Shown: positions 21,922 through 33,414 of the stretch, piece after piece
Layout of the letters: every line of letters starts with the position of its first letter
Numbering within the stretch: the first letter of the stretch is position 1
Assembly: GCA_002778195.1 (NCBI GenBank)
Contig: PCDI01000003.1
Span: 2,563,913 to 2,627,912 of the forward strand
Direction: 5' to 3'
From: Raffaelea ambrosiae
Taxonomy: Eukaryota > Ascomycota > Sordariomycetes > Ophiostomatales > Ophiostomataceae
DNA: 64,000 nt
Position numbers and translations under genes: made by a program
The notes under the pieces: model-generated
What the model saw: only the letters and a program-made list of their open reading frames with translations
Databases searched by the model: none
Told to the model about the DNA's origin: nothing

Positions 21922-23332
21922 TCACGAAATGCCATAGTACCACTCCTGCATCACGGGCGCGCTGTAGATGGCCTCCCGCAGCGGGTTCTCAAACAAGTCG
22001 CGAATCTCGTCGAGGCTGTAGCCGGCATTGATGGCCAGCTGCAGCATGACCCGGGCCTGCTCGGGGCCCAGGTAGCTCGCATAAAAGACAGAGCCCGGGT
22101 ACGGCTTGGGCATACCCGTGCCGGTGACGGGGCGCGCCACCGAGACCGTGGGGATGCCCTGCTCAAAGAGGACGGCGGCGGCGGCGCTGGCATTCGGGCT
22201 GAGCTGGGCCGCGCCCGGACCGAGGATCACGAGGCCCTTGGCCCCATTGGCCACCGCGGCGTACATCAGGGAGGCATCAAAGCCCTCTGCTCAGCGTCCG
22301 TCAGCACAATGCTTCGTACGGTTGCTCTCTTTCTCGCATAGGATGTCCGCTCCGTCACCACAATCCTTCCGAACATCTTGCCCTCACTTACGGTGTCCGT
22401 AGAGAATAATCACAGACGGCAGCAGCGTCGTGTTGGTCACGTCAAAGTGCGGACGGCCCTTGGGAAAAGCCGGACCGAAAAAGTAGTACGGCTGGCCGCC
22501 CAGGAACGCTCCCAGGTTGCCCTGTTCCAGCGCCTTGAACGTGTCGGGCGTGTTGGCGTTGGTCTTGGTGGAGTAGTAGATGGACGTGATGCGGTCGTTG
22601 AAGACGATCAGCCCACCGCGGTTGCGCGACTCCGGCGAGACCGCCGCGGCCACGGCCTGGTAAAAGTTGGACCGCCCATCGGGGGAGACATAGGTGTCGG
22701 GCCGCATGGCGCCAGTGGCGATGAAGGGCTTGGAGCAGTTGAGGGTCAGGTCGACGCCAATGGCCTTGGGAGGTGTAGCAACCATGTCAGTACCCGCCCC
22801 CATCGATTCTTCGGCCCAGTTGCAACACGTACCGTCTCTTCCAAGGTGTTCGTGCCGTGAAACATGATGGCGCCGGCAATGTCGGACCCGGGCGTGCACA
22901 GATGGCGGTTGGCATGCTGCGAGATGTTCAGGTACAGGGACGAGTTGACACCCGAGCTGCCACCAGGGGCGGCAAACGGGACGACAGCCAATTGCGCCAC
23001 ACTCAGCACTTCCGAGACATTGGCAATCAGCTCGGCCGGAGTAGGGCCGACGCCCGAGCCGTAGTTGATGTTGTCCAGGCGGCTGTAGTTGGAGGCAGAC
23101 AGGATGGTGCCGCCAGTGCTGTAGATTCTGTAGAACATGCGCATCAGGACAAGAACGGAAGCACATGAACTCCAATACAGACATGATCATCATGGACCTA
23201 CACCACTTTCGGCAACGAGGAGTTGATCGAGAGCCAGGTGAGGTCACTGGCATAGTTGCCATAAGGTGACGACGCAGCTCGTGAGGCAAATAGGCCAAGG
23301 CCGAAGCCGGTATACAGCGAAGAGAACCGCAT
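21922..23332 (-). CDS. Secreted type-II L-asparaginase
   Basis: Four exons (23202-23332, 22833-23127, 22392-22764, 21922-22286) give 387 residues; introns are 74, 68 and 105 bp. An N-terminal signal peptide of about 20 residues (GFGLGLFASRAASS) points to secretion. The first catalytic motif STGGTIL has T48. The second reads HGTNTLEET (T136, N137), with Asn where the usual motif HGTDTLEET has Asp. STKTNANTPDTF holds the conserved Lys, and ILYGHQGFDASLM precedes the C-terminal domain. It hydrolyses extracellular Asn to Asp and ammonia. Length is normal. Fits the nitrogen-scavenging theme of this region. Confidence 0.88.
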
Positions 23333-26300
23333 TCTGAAGCGTTTCTTCCTTTTTTTTTCAAGTTTCTTGTCACGAATTTTCACCGTGCTCTAGGGATCAT
23401 GAATGTGACATGTTCTCGCTCTGGTTAAAAAGCCTCAAACTCAAGATGGTTGTGGAAAAAATAACCTGATTCGGCCGCTATCCTGCGTAAGCCGAGGGGG
23501 GCTCTAGGCCTCTATCTAGATGGTACATATCCGCTTCCCCTCGGTGGGCCACATGGCTTATCGTCGCCAGCAGTTCGTACGACCACACTATCCGGGAGTC
23601 CACTACCCACCTACTAACTGCATCCGACCTACCAGTCGGGCCTTACCCGACATGGGATGTATGTCGTTGAAAGACGGCGTACTACCAGGCAATCGGTGGC
23701 GGCGCCGTCTTTTCGGTTAGAAGTATCAATTGGCAATGCTCGCCGGCCCGGGGACAACTAGGACAACGCCGTGGCATAAGGCAGTCGAATGTTCTGAGCG
23801 AGTTTCCTCGGCGGTCAAAGACAGGAAGAGAAACCAATGAGCAAAGGCATAGATTTACTTTTCCTCTTGCTCCAACTCTGTCAAGGTTGTACTGTATTCT
23901 TTCACCGCTTCGCGAGTGCGCTCTTTCTACGTCTCGGGATTGATATTACAAAGTCCATAGACAAAGTTTGACTTTGAAAAAAGAAAAAAAGAAAAAGAAA
24001 CCAAGTGGCGCGGGGGCCATAAATGTGGGACGGAAGAGTGGACCATAAAGTGACATTTAACGTAGGCGGCAGGCATTCTGTGGGCAAACTAAAATAGTCT
24101 TAAATCTCAGTGCTGGGATAATGGTATATGGGAAGGAGAGCTGCACTGACATCACACCTTTAAACGAGGAGCCGGTGGCGATCAACTTCAACAAGTTAGA
24201 AATACGCATTATATCAAAGGTGTCATAGTCGGACTCGACCAGGCGTACTAGAGGTACCAGGTCACGGTACCAGGTCACGCGAAAACGGACTGTCAGTTGG
24301 CCAACGGAAGAAGTGGATGTCTTAGTGTAACCATATCGTCCTGGCATATCCTCGCATCGTGATTCTATCGACAAAATCTCCCGTGCGTACAAAAGCCACC
24401 AAAAAAAAAAAGAAAAAAAAAATTTGCAACGCCTCATCCGTCCTCGTGTGTTCCCCGCATCTTCCTCTTGCTCGTCGACTGCTCCTCGAGCCAAGAACTC
24501 GTCCTCGCCAGCGAGGCTGTCTCGGTCTGGTCACGGGCAGGCGGCTCCTTCTTCTTGAACCGGAAACGCAGCGCATCACTCGTGGTCAGGTCATAGCGGT
24601 AGTGTATGGTAACTTACAGGCAAGGTCAAAGTCCACCGAGGGCTTCCCCTGGCATGGTGCCCGTATCGCATAGAAGGAGCCTCCAGCCAGGCCGGGGGCC
24701 GCTCATCTCTTCGATGATCTTGACACGGCCGTCTTTGTGGGACAGTTGGAAATCAAAGCTTCTCGAGACGGCAGGTGCTGCCACCACTTCATCTGGGTTG
24801 TCCCGGTTGAGTTCAACGGCATCGCAGACCTTTCTTCTCAGGGTTCGCCTCCAGAGCTTCTAAAATGTTCCAAGAGCCGACGAAGAGCTGACAGGGCCAC
24901 GGGTCCATGACGGCGATGCTGTTTTCAGGCATGTCATCGGGCTCCTTGGTTGCTCTAGATAACGATCACGGTTCAACAAGTGCACAGTTCCTTGGCACGA
25001 GAATTGGAACCGGAAGAAAGATTAGGGAATAGCGGCATCGAGCAACAGTCACCTGCCACAGATCTGCGAGCTTCATTTCTGGCGAGTCCTATTCACCAAC
25101 CAAACGCGCTGCAAACCATATTGCTAAGACGCGCGCGTGGCGCCATATCACGTGATCTCACAACGCACACAAATGCGGGCGGGGCAATTGCTTCCTGGAC
25201 GCTTCCTGGACAGCCGTTTGCTTCTTTTCCCAACGAAACAATTATCTTCACTGTCAACCATGTCAGCCGCGCCGACATCATGGACGCGGACGACACGTCG
25301 GACAGTCGCTCTGTCAACTCGTCGGTAGAGTCCATAATCACGAATCCTTTCCTCATCCACCCCATGAGTGACGAGCGACTGCAAGAGATTCGCGAGTTTG
25401 CCGAAAAGGAACGAGCATCTCATCCCACTTGACGACGACGATCGACACAGGAGGCTGTGTTCGGCCTGCCTCTCGATCGAAACTGGTATCGGAACACGAT
25501 GTGATCAGGCCTTGACCGAAGCAGCAACCGCATCTGAGGCAGTTTCCGACTGACGCAAGAGGTTCCGCAACAACATGCTCCGGAGCAGGACATGGACCGA
25601 TGCCGAAATCGACAGGTACAACGAGCAGCTGTTGTAGTACAGGTAGGTGCCCGTCTGTCTCCAGTCGTTCTTACATCCCTTTGGTCTGCGTCGCCGTCTT
25701 CCCGGCGAACAAATCGGGTTACCACGGCCTGCTGACTCTGGACTCTGGCAGATCACGGCGAATGCCGGAGCTGTACGAAGCCAGGACCACTCGGGAGAAC
25801 CGCGCACGGCAAGAGCGAATCAAGCACCGACGGGAACAACGAGAGGAGCAGCGTTCTGAGGAGGCGTCTCGGTCGTGCTAGAAGGCCGTGCCGACGAGCA
25901 AGGCCGCCGCGGGAAACGAGCGTCGCAGAATGGCCCGACGAAGGACCCGATCAAGCCTCGACGGCAGAAATGGCCTGTCGAATTTTACTGCAATGGGGTT
26001 GAGACACTCTCTTACGAATACACTTGACACATGGCAAGAACCAACCACGCGCAAATGGCAGGCCAGCTGCGCGGTCTTTGCTTCAATGAATATGAACAAG
26101 CTCGGCGAACGCTTTGTTGGGGTATGGGGCGCTGCATAGGGACACAGTTGTGTCCACGGGCTGCTAGTTACAGAGAGGCTCTTGCCGCTGTATTCACGAG
26201 ATTTCTGTCGAGTATGACAAAAGTATGCTGGTTCAGCTACGAAGCACGGCAAACAAATGAAAAAGAAAATTGGCAACGTTGATATTCAACGTACAAATAA

Positions 26301-26478
26301 GGCTTTCTGATGCGACGATCTTGCCTCATGATTACAACAGAGTGGACATTCTGTCCATGTCTAGGTTTGATGGCCCCCCCACGACTCACATGGCTGAGGC
26401 CAACCCAAGCTGTCTAATGGTGACCTTATTCTGCTGGCATACAGCCCCGATGTCTCATGGTCTGCTCTTTGATTTTCT
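23333..26478. other. Three-kilobase region without a recognised gene
   Basis: No frame here matches a family. The best open frame is 24980-25432 on the plus strand (150 codons, acidic Ser/Asp-rich middle, ending EIREFAEKERASH). Further downstream, charged stretches appear in other frames (WTDAEIDRYNEQLL near 25590-25640; RENRARQERIKHRREQREE near 25780-25860), which together could be a decayed or intron-rich coiled-coil gene. A direct pair of the 13-mer GGTACCAGGTCAC lies at about 24250-24280. Annotation of a gene is not justified from sequence alone. Confidence 0.35.
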
Positions 26479-27709
26479 TCATGTATCCCGCATATCATAT
26501 TCCGTCGTTGTTGACCCCTGTTTGGAATCGGCCGCCTCGACAGCGGCCATATCGTGCAGCCCAATGGCACTCTCCTGGCTCTCAAACGGGCGATATCCGC
26601 GCGAACCACCCTGCCCAAACGTCTCGGTCGGATTCCTCGGGTATGATGATTTCTGCACCGTGCTTTTCTTGCCCGAGTACTTGCTGTAAAGGGCTGGCAG
26701 GAAGGGTGCGGTGGCACAGATGATGACGAGGTTGACTTCGATACTGGGAGCCCATCCAAATTAGAGACACGCGCAAGGGAGAAGGAGACAGACTGCGTGG
26801 GTACTGACTAGTGGGCAATCAACAGCGGGATGAGCACATACGTCGCATCGGGCGACGACTCCTTGTGCAGCATACTGGTCTTGATGATGGCGGCTGCCAT
26901 GGCTCTGTGAACGTGTGTGAGTTGAGCTCGTCCGCATCGGACTCTAGGCGGAGAGGGGGGGGGCGCACAATACACCGAGTCCCATGAGGACGGAAATGCC
27001 GATTTTCCGAGGCATTTTCATCTGCAGACTGAGGATGACCTTGACGGGGAACGTGGCGAGAACAAGATCGCTGACGGCCGAAACGGCTGCAGGCTGTTAG
27101 GCGGGAGGAGATGGACAGACACACCGCACACACAGAGGGAGAGAAGAAAAGAGAAAGGAGAGGATTCGAGAACGTACATCCAGCAATGGCCGTGATGGCA
27201 TTGAGCACGGCCGTGGGCATGCACTCCGCCGGCTCGAGCGGGTGCCAGAAGTGGTCGTGCGGCTTGCACCGCACAAAGAGAAAGAGCGAGGCCAGGAAGG
27301 ACCAGATGAAGAGCAGCACCATGAGGACGTACAGGGCGGCGACGACGGTCTTGCTGGGCCGCAGCAGATGGACGAGCAGGACGACAATGGCGAGCTTGGG
27401 GAAGCAGTACGAGTAGATGCCCATGGGCTGCAGGACGTTGGCCCAGTACGCGGTGTAGTTGATCTCGGTCACGGACAGGTACATGGTGTGGCGGCCGAGG
27501 CCGTTCTGCACGGCCATGGTGCAGCAGGCGAGGCTGGCAATGTTGAGCAGCCAGCCAAAGACGACGACGCCGTCGGCCCAATCGAGGGCGTAGCTGACAA
27601 AGTGGCGGCTGTAGAGCCGCAGCAGGACAAAGGCGAGCGAGACGGCCGCGCCGGCCCAGCCAACGGCCAGAAGGGCCGGGCCCTCGCTCGTGTCGGCAGG
27701 ATCAGACAT
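26479..27709 (-). CDS. Fungal rhodopsin-domain integral membrane protein (Pth11-like group)
   Basis: Four exons (27178-27709, 26969-27086, 26809-26904, 26479-26743) give 336 residues with seven predicted membrane helices. The pattern WAGAAVSLAFVLLRLYSRH in helix 1, the WADGVVVFGWLL segment, F-x-x-RCKPHDHFWH in the extracellular loop, SDLVLATFPVKVILSLQMK before helix 6 and LLIAHYIEVNLVIICA in helix 7 is that of the large fungal rhodopsin-domain family, which includes Pth11-type putative receptors. The C-terminus is hydrophilic. Intron 2 uses a GTGCGC donor. A GT run lies just before the start codon. Ligand and signalling role unknown. Confidence 0.82.
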
Positions 27710-28765
27710 GGTGTGTGTGTGTGTGTTGGTGTGGGAGAGAGCAGAGACACGGAAACACGGAAACACAATAACAAGTGGAAAGCAGACGCCACAGCGGGCA
27801 CGTTTGGGTTTTTACATGTTAGTCGATGGCACTTTGGAGATCGTCAAGACAGCCGACAGAACCCTTCACGTCGCTCCATCCCAGTGGTTATGTACTATAG
27901 TACGAGTACGGGCTCTCTCTCGTCATGCTGTCGAGATATTCCTTGGACATGTCTGTTTTTTTCCCTTTTGTTTCGCGTTGTGCCGGGCTTCCGCGCCGTT
28001 ACAGCACTATGTCCACCACCGTTAGAGAAAAAATCTGCAGCGCAACCACGTACAGCCGTACTCGTACGCACAGAAAAGATGCATTTCTACGGTATTAGCG
28101 CGTGCCCAGGGCCTGTCTTACGGGGCCCATTCCCCGCCCTCCCCCCCTCCCCCAGTCGGCCTGTTCTGAAGGAGTCCACTATCTCGTCGGGCCGGGGTTC
28201 GTTCCACTTCTCGCTAATGTCAACCGAGTTGAGCCAGGCTGGAGAAGTGGACGCGGGCCAGGATCCCGATCCCACCAGGCCGCGCTATCGTTCAGGCCGT
28301 GTTGCACTACGCCTTTCAGGGCAAGGCACGGCGCGGATCCCCCTATTCTCTGCCGCCTATGGCCTGATTCGCCTACGGACTGATCGAGGAGTGTGCTGGG
28401 GTACGCCCCAGTATACGACGTGACAAGGGCCGACTGGGCTCGTAGAGTTGTACTACTATGATAGTACTATGTAGGACGCCAGGCCGAGAAGAAACAGGAG
28501 GCGTCTGGGCAACATATCTCGCACAACATGCGTATGCGATGCAGTCAAAAAGGTGACGGGTTCCGACATCTGGCCGTTTGGTTGACCCCCCGGGAGGCTC
28601 GTCACCTTATTGTCTTATTGTCTGTTCTTTTCCCGTGTCTGTGGTATTATTTGCTTCTGCTTTCACAGGTTTACGTATTGTTTCTTGGCTTTTTTTTTTT
28701 TTCCCCTTTCTTCCTGCATAATCCTTTTGCCACCACCCCCCTCCCTCCCCCCCCTTCCCGAGACC
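27710..28765. other. Divergent promoter region; no gene seen
   Basis: It begins with a (GT)n run next to the rhodopsin-domain start and ends with a CT/C-rich leader before the O-methyltransferase ATG. The large frame on the plus strand at 27242-28423 is antisense to the membrane protein and is not believed. Confidence 0.55.
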
Positions 28766-30130
28766 ATGTCTTCACAAAAAGCTGATACACCTGTCGACAA
28801 GGGTGAAGTCGCCCAGGCGCTGGCGCAGATTGCGGCCGAGGGCCAAAAGTTTCTCGACGGCGACGATGGGGCCCGCGAGACGCTCATTGAGCGCGCCCGC
28901 GATCTCGTCTTTGCGGCCCAGGAGCCCATGGACACGCTGCTGTGGCACGTCTGGCTCGAGCCGACCCGGCTGGCCTCGGCCCGCGTGGCCGTCGACCTGA
29001 AGCTCTTTGAGACCGTCATGGCCAACGACCACGGCAACACGCCCACGACGCTGGCCCAGCTCGTGGCCGCCGCGCCCGGCGACACCGTCTCGCCGCCGCT
29101 CGTGCGCCGCATCGCCCGTGCCTGCGTCTCCATGCGCATGCTGGACCAGGCCGGGCCGGACGCGTACGTGGCCAACAAGCTGACCCGGCGGCTGGTGCAG
29201 CCGGGCGGCGCCGAGGGCATCATCTTCTGCTTCGAGACCGGCCAGCCGTCGTTTACGCGCATCCCGGAGCTGATGCGCCGCGAGGGCTTCCAGAACCCGC
29301 ACAGCGCCGCCGACCACTCCACCACGGGGCCCTTCCAGTTCGGCCACGGCATCACCCAGACCATCTTTGAGTGGTTCACCAGCATGCGCCTCGACGTCTT
29401 TGCCGCCTTCCACGCCTACATCCACGCCATCCGCGAGCACCGCCCCAGCTGGACCGACATGTACCCGGCCCAGGAGCGTCTGGCCGACGGCCTGGTCGGC
29501 GGCGACACGGGCGACGCGTCGGCGTTCATCGACATCGGCGGCAGCATGGGCCAGACGGTGGCCGAGTTCCGCACCGACGTGCCCGGGTTCACGGGCCGTC
29601 TGATCCTGCAGGAGCTGCCGGCCGTCATCGAGATGGCCAAGACGCAGCCGGTGCCGCTGCACGAGCGCATCGAGCTGCAGGCCCACGACTTCTTCACGGC
29701 CCAGCCGGTCAAGGGCGCGCGGGCGTACTTTATGCGCATGGTGCTGCACGACTGGTCGGACGACGACTGCCGCAAGATCCTGGGCCACCTGCGCGACGCC
29801 ATGGAGCCGGGCTACTCCCGGATCCTGATCTGTGACTGTGTACGTGGAGAGAAAGCTAGAAGAAAAAGAAAAAAAGAATAGGGTGGAGAATGTGGATAGA
29901 GAGAAAGACAAAAAAAGACAAACCTGTGCTAACCAGTCTAGGTGGTCGCCGACGAGAACGCGGCCTGGCAGCACGTCGGCCTCGACCTGTTCATGATGGC
30001 GCTTGCGTCGTCCCAGGAGCGCACGCGGACCGAGTGGCACCAGCTGATTGACAGCTGCGGCCTCAAGATCGAGGGCATCTACAGCAAGGGGACCGGCAAC
30101 GAGAGCCTGATCGAGGTCATCAAGCCGTAA
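28766..30130 (+). CDS. SAM-dependent O-methyltransferase (COMT-like, family 2)
   Basis: Two exons (28766-29839, 29942-30130) and a 102-bp phase-0 intron give 420 residues. An N-terminal winged-helix dimerisation region (LLWHVWLEPTRLASARVAVDLKLF) is followed by the methyltransferase fold: FIDIGGSMGQTV (about residue 256) binds SAM, LQELPAVIEMAK follows, and H328 in LHDWSDDDCRKIL is the catalytic base position. Fungal members methylate hydroxyls of polyketides, flavonoid-like or tryptophan-derived aromatics. Convergent with an FAD monooxygenase, a frequent partner in small secondary-metabolite or detoxification pairs, but no backbone synthase is present. Confidence 0.88.
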
Positions 30131-30499
30131 AGAGGACGCGAGTGCGTGGGTGGAGGAGAGAGTCGAGACATAACATACGACGGGCACCGGGCAAGGACCG
30201 GGCCCACGCACGGAAACATGTACATAAGAAGCAGCAATGTCTTCACCTTGCCATAGGCGTATGCCTCGTGATGTCTTTGCTGCTTATCGATTCTTTTTCA
30301 CGATTGCACGCTTTTCACAATGTTCATGGTGTGATTAGAGCAAGAGAGCGCTCGAGACAGGCCTCTTTTCTATCGTCCCCCATCTAATCATGGCCTGTAC
30401 GTATCACTACTGGATCTGCTCGGGTGGAGCTGTTTGGCGGGCTGCTGTCTGGTTCTTGTCCCCATCGACTTTGGTAGAGTCAAAGCACAGTGTTTTCCA

Positions 30500-31834
30500 T
30501 TAGAGCTTAGAACGCACCACTGCATCTCCGTCGGTCCTGAACTTCCGCGCCTCGGCCAGATGCTCCTCGAGATCGGCATCCCAGAGCCAGTTGTACCTCG
30601 CCCGCAGTGCCTGCTCCATCTTGGCCATGTCGCTGCCGACATCCTTGTCGAGAAAGGCGTACGTCTGCCCGCTCAGCCGGCTGAGCCGGACCAGCTCCTG
30701 GCTCCGGGGCCGGCGCACGTGGTCGTAGGCGGCCAACGCCTGCTCGATGCCGTCCAGGCTGGCACAGTCGCCCAGCAGGTTGCTCAGGATGTACGCGTCC
30801 TCCATGGCCATGCCCGCGCCGGCGCCCAGGTGCGGCGTCGTGGCGTGGGCCGAGTCGCCGAGCAGGCAGATGCGGCCCCGGTAGTAGGGCAGCGTGTGCT
30901 GGTTGTCAAACAGCGCCCACTTGTCCCGGGTGCCGTACGCCGTCAGCAGGTGGACAAACGGCGGGTGCCAGCCGTGCATGTCCTGGGCGACGTCTTCGAT
31001 GGTCGACGGGGCCTGCCAGGCGGCACCGCCGGCCCCGGCACTGTGCGCGGCCCAGGCACTGCCCGGGTGGTTGCGCGAGGCGACCATGTTGATAAAGGTG
31101 CCGTGCTCGACGGGGTACGTCACCGCATAGCCGCCGCGGCCGACGTAGAGCTGGCCGTTGGCCGTGAGCTCGGTGCCCATGGCCTCTTCGTAGGCGGCCC
31201 GGGGCACAAACGCGCGGTAGGCGTACTCGTGGGCGAAGACCGGCCGCGCCTCCGGGCCGTGGATGTGTCGCCGGGTCGGGCTGCGGATGCCGTCGCAGCC
31301 GACGACGACGCGGGCCGCGGCCGTCGTCCCGTCGGCAAACCGGAGGACATAGCCTGGTCCGCCCTGCGCGTCGTCGCCGTCCACAATGTCGACGAGCGAC
31401 TTGCCAAAGGTGGCGGCGCCGGGCGGCAGCAGGCGGACGATCTCGTCGAGGAACTTGGCCCGATGGACGCAGCACCGCGCCGGCAGGTTGGTCCGGCTGA
31501 GGGCCAGCTTGCCGCCGCGGACGCTGAACAGATGGGCGCCGTTGCTGCCCTGGCGGATCTGCATAAACGTGTCGGCCAGCTCGGGCGACTCGTTGCTGGT
31601 GGCATGGCGACGGTAGGCCGCGAGCAGGCCGGGGGCGATGAGGCCGAGGGCGCGGACCGAGTTGGGCCCGAAGGCGACGCCGGCGCCGATCTCGCCAAAG
31701 GACGGGGCAGCCTCGTAGATGTGGAAGGGGACGTTGTGCTGCAGCAGGCCGATGCCGAACACGACGCCGCCCAGGCCGCCGCCGACAATGGCCACCGAGA
31801 AGGGCTTGTCCTGGGGAGACGTAGTAGTAGCCAT
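30500..31834 (-). CDS. FAD-dependent aromatic monooxygenase (salicylate-hydroxylase-like)
   Basis: Single exon, 444 residues, normal length for group A flavoprotein monooxygenases. The N-terminal IVGGGLGG (residues 16-23) is the dinucleotide fold, followed by EAAPSFGEIGAGVAFGPNS as in salicylate hydroxylases. VVGCDGIRSPTRR is the DG motif, and GDSAHATTPHLGAGAGMAMEDA the GD motif that binds the FAD ribityl chain. NAD(P)H-driven hydroxylation of a phenolic or anthranilate-like ring is expected in the cytosol. The formamidase-like gene upstream makes a tryptophan/kynurenine-derived substrate one possibility; this is inference. Confidence 0.88.
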   Translation of the reverse strand: MATTTSPQDKPFSVAIVGGGLGGVVFGIGLLQHNVPFHIYEAAPSFGEIGAGVAFGPNSVRALGLIAPGLLAAYRRHATSNESPELADTFMQIRQGSNGAHLFSVRGGKLALSRTNLPARCCVHRAKFLDEIVRLLPPGAATFGKSLVDIVDGDDAQGGPGYVLRFADGTTAAARVVVGCDGIRSPTRRHIHGPEARPVFAHEYAYRAFVPRAAYEEAMGTELTANGQLYVGRGGYAVTYPVEHGTFINMVASRNHPGSAWAAHSAGAGGAAWQAPSTIEDVAQDMHGWHPPFVHLLTAYGTRDKWALFDNQHTLPYYRGRICLLGDSAHATTPHLGAGAGMAMEDAYILSNLLGDCASLDGIEQALAAYDHVRRPRSQELVRLSRLSGQTYAFLDKDVGSDMAKMEQALRARYNWLWDADLEEHLAEARKFRTDGDAVVRSKL

Positions 31835-33414
31835 AGGGAGGGAGTCGGAGCACGATGCAGTCGAGGGGGTGAACGGGGGAACGCAGGAATCGCGGCTGGC
31901 ACAAGGCGATATGGAGGCTGGCGGACAGTCGCCGGCAAACGTTGACGACGGGAATGCTGCCAGGCGGCTTGTCGAAGCCGAGCGGGCAGCAGAGAGCTAT
32001 GAAGGGGATTGTGTCTGGACGGTGCAGGGTCGGTTCCGACTGTCTGACTCTGGACGCTTATCTGCACAGGCGACCTGCCGTGATGGTTGCGGCAAATCAT
32101 CCACTAGAAAAGGCTAACTCGTCTGGGCTGGATGTGCGGATGCTGCACCTTCTCCGAATGCAAGCTGACGGGTCTGCGTGACAGCAGTGGTTTGTACGTC
32201 TGTCTTCATGTATATGAAGGGTGACTTTGTTTGAATTTGTGGTTCGGCCTTGGATAGAGTCGGAGACAAACTACAAAACATCTACAGACTCTTATCCGAA
32301 AATCTGTCTACGCATTAGGCAGGTCGCCCACCCCAAGACTGTTCTCTCGATCCTGTATCTCCTTTGATGGTCCGGCATCGTCGAGTCCATTAGTGCCGGC
32401 ATCGCCACCTCGCGGACCATACTAGGATTTAGGCCAGTGTCAACAAAGGGCAGGTCTCACTGGTACCGATCCCGACCATGCGCTTGCCCATCTTGTCTGA
32501 CGAGTCAGACGCGGCCCGCGGCCACTAGCTTCCCACCATCATCCGCCGCCATGGATGAAGACGATGACGGGAACCCCGCCATCCGGAAGCCCGCCATCCG
32601 TCTTGGCTGTTGTGGCTGGGGGTACGGTGATGTTGAGGTGAACGCCGCCCAGGTCGGACATGTGGAAACGCGGGCTTGCCCGGGGCGCACTCAAAGAGGC
32701 CGAACTCAAAGGCGCAGCCTGCAGGAGGGGCCAGCACGGCTGGACTAGGAGGATCTCTGGCAAGGTACGCCGACCCCAGGGGAGGCCATGGGGACTGGTG
32801 GCCACCCGAACTCGGTTGCGTCTAGTGAGCGTCGTATTGGTCCCACAGACTGTTGCAAGCTGTCATACGGCACCCTGGGGAAGACGTCGCCGTGGTCAGT
32901 CGCAGCCTTTCACCTGGACGACCAAGGGGTGGTCAATGGCGAAGGCCATGTTTGGGCCGCTGTATTTCCTGTTCAAGGGGAACAATTGTCGGATGTTCTT
33001 CCAGGGCTATCTCAGAAGCCAAGAAGCCAAGGCGGAACGGTGAAAAGCATTCCGCTGGCGCGGAAACCCGTGGGAATATGGCGGCTTTGGACTGGATAAA
33101 GATACGACTGGGACGAACACACACCGCCAGGCTGCACGAATACTACCCCGACAGGGCACCATTTGCTACCAGCTTATCTTTTGTGGGAAAATAAGACAGA
33201 TCCGAGACGGTGCTTGTCCGAGGAGACCACAGAGGCGAGGAACACTACGACGTATCCGTACTTCCCGAGACCGTATCGCGAGGTTCGTCCGAGACAACAC
33301 AAGTGGTGGTGTGGAGCAATGCATACTGGCATGCAACTAGCTAGCAGTGCCAACCAAGGCCAAACGATGGGTGCGTCCACGATGGATCGTCCCTGGTGCG
33401 AGTGGCTCTCTTTC
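31835..33414. other. Intergenic region holding an esterase relic
   Basis: Apart from the carboxylesterase fragment listed separately, no gene is seen. The first few hundred bases should hold the promoter of the FAD monooxygenase. Confidence 0.5.
32539..32805 (-). pseudogene. Fragment of a type-B carboxylesterase/lipase
   Basis: In one frame HMSDLGGVHLNITVP followed by VPVIVFIHGGG matches the segment around the oxyanion-hole motif (HGGG) of type-B carboxylesterases. Just upstream, FEFGLFECAPGKPAF fits the same family but lies in another frame, so a one-base frameshift sits at about 32660. After HGGG the frame meets a stop and family similarity ends; the catalytic Ser, Glu and His regions are absent. 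Further family-like scraps may extend upstream to about 32900. This is a decayed gene, not a functional one. Confidence 0.6.

Noticed and set aside
27242..28423. 393-codon plus-strand frame over the rhodopsin-domain gene
   Set aside because: Antisense to conserved membrane helices and introns; not protein-like.
30434..31945. 503-codon plus-strand frame over the FAD monooxygenase
   Set aside because: Codon-bias shadow of the single-exon monooxygenase; no recognisable domain.
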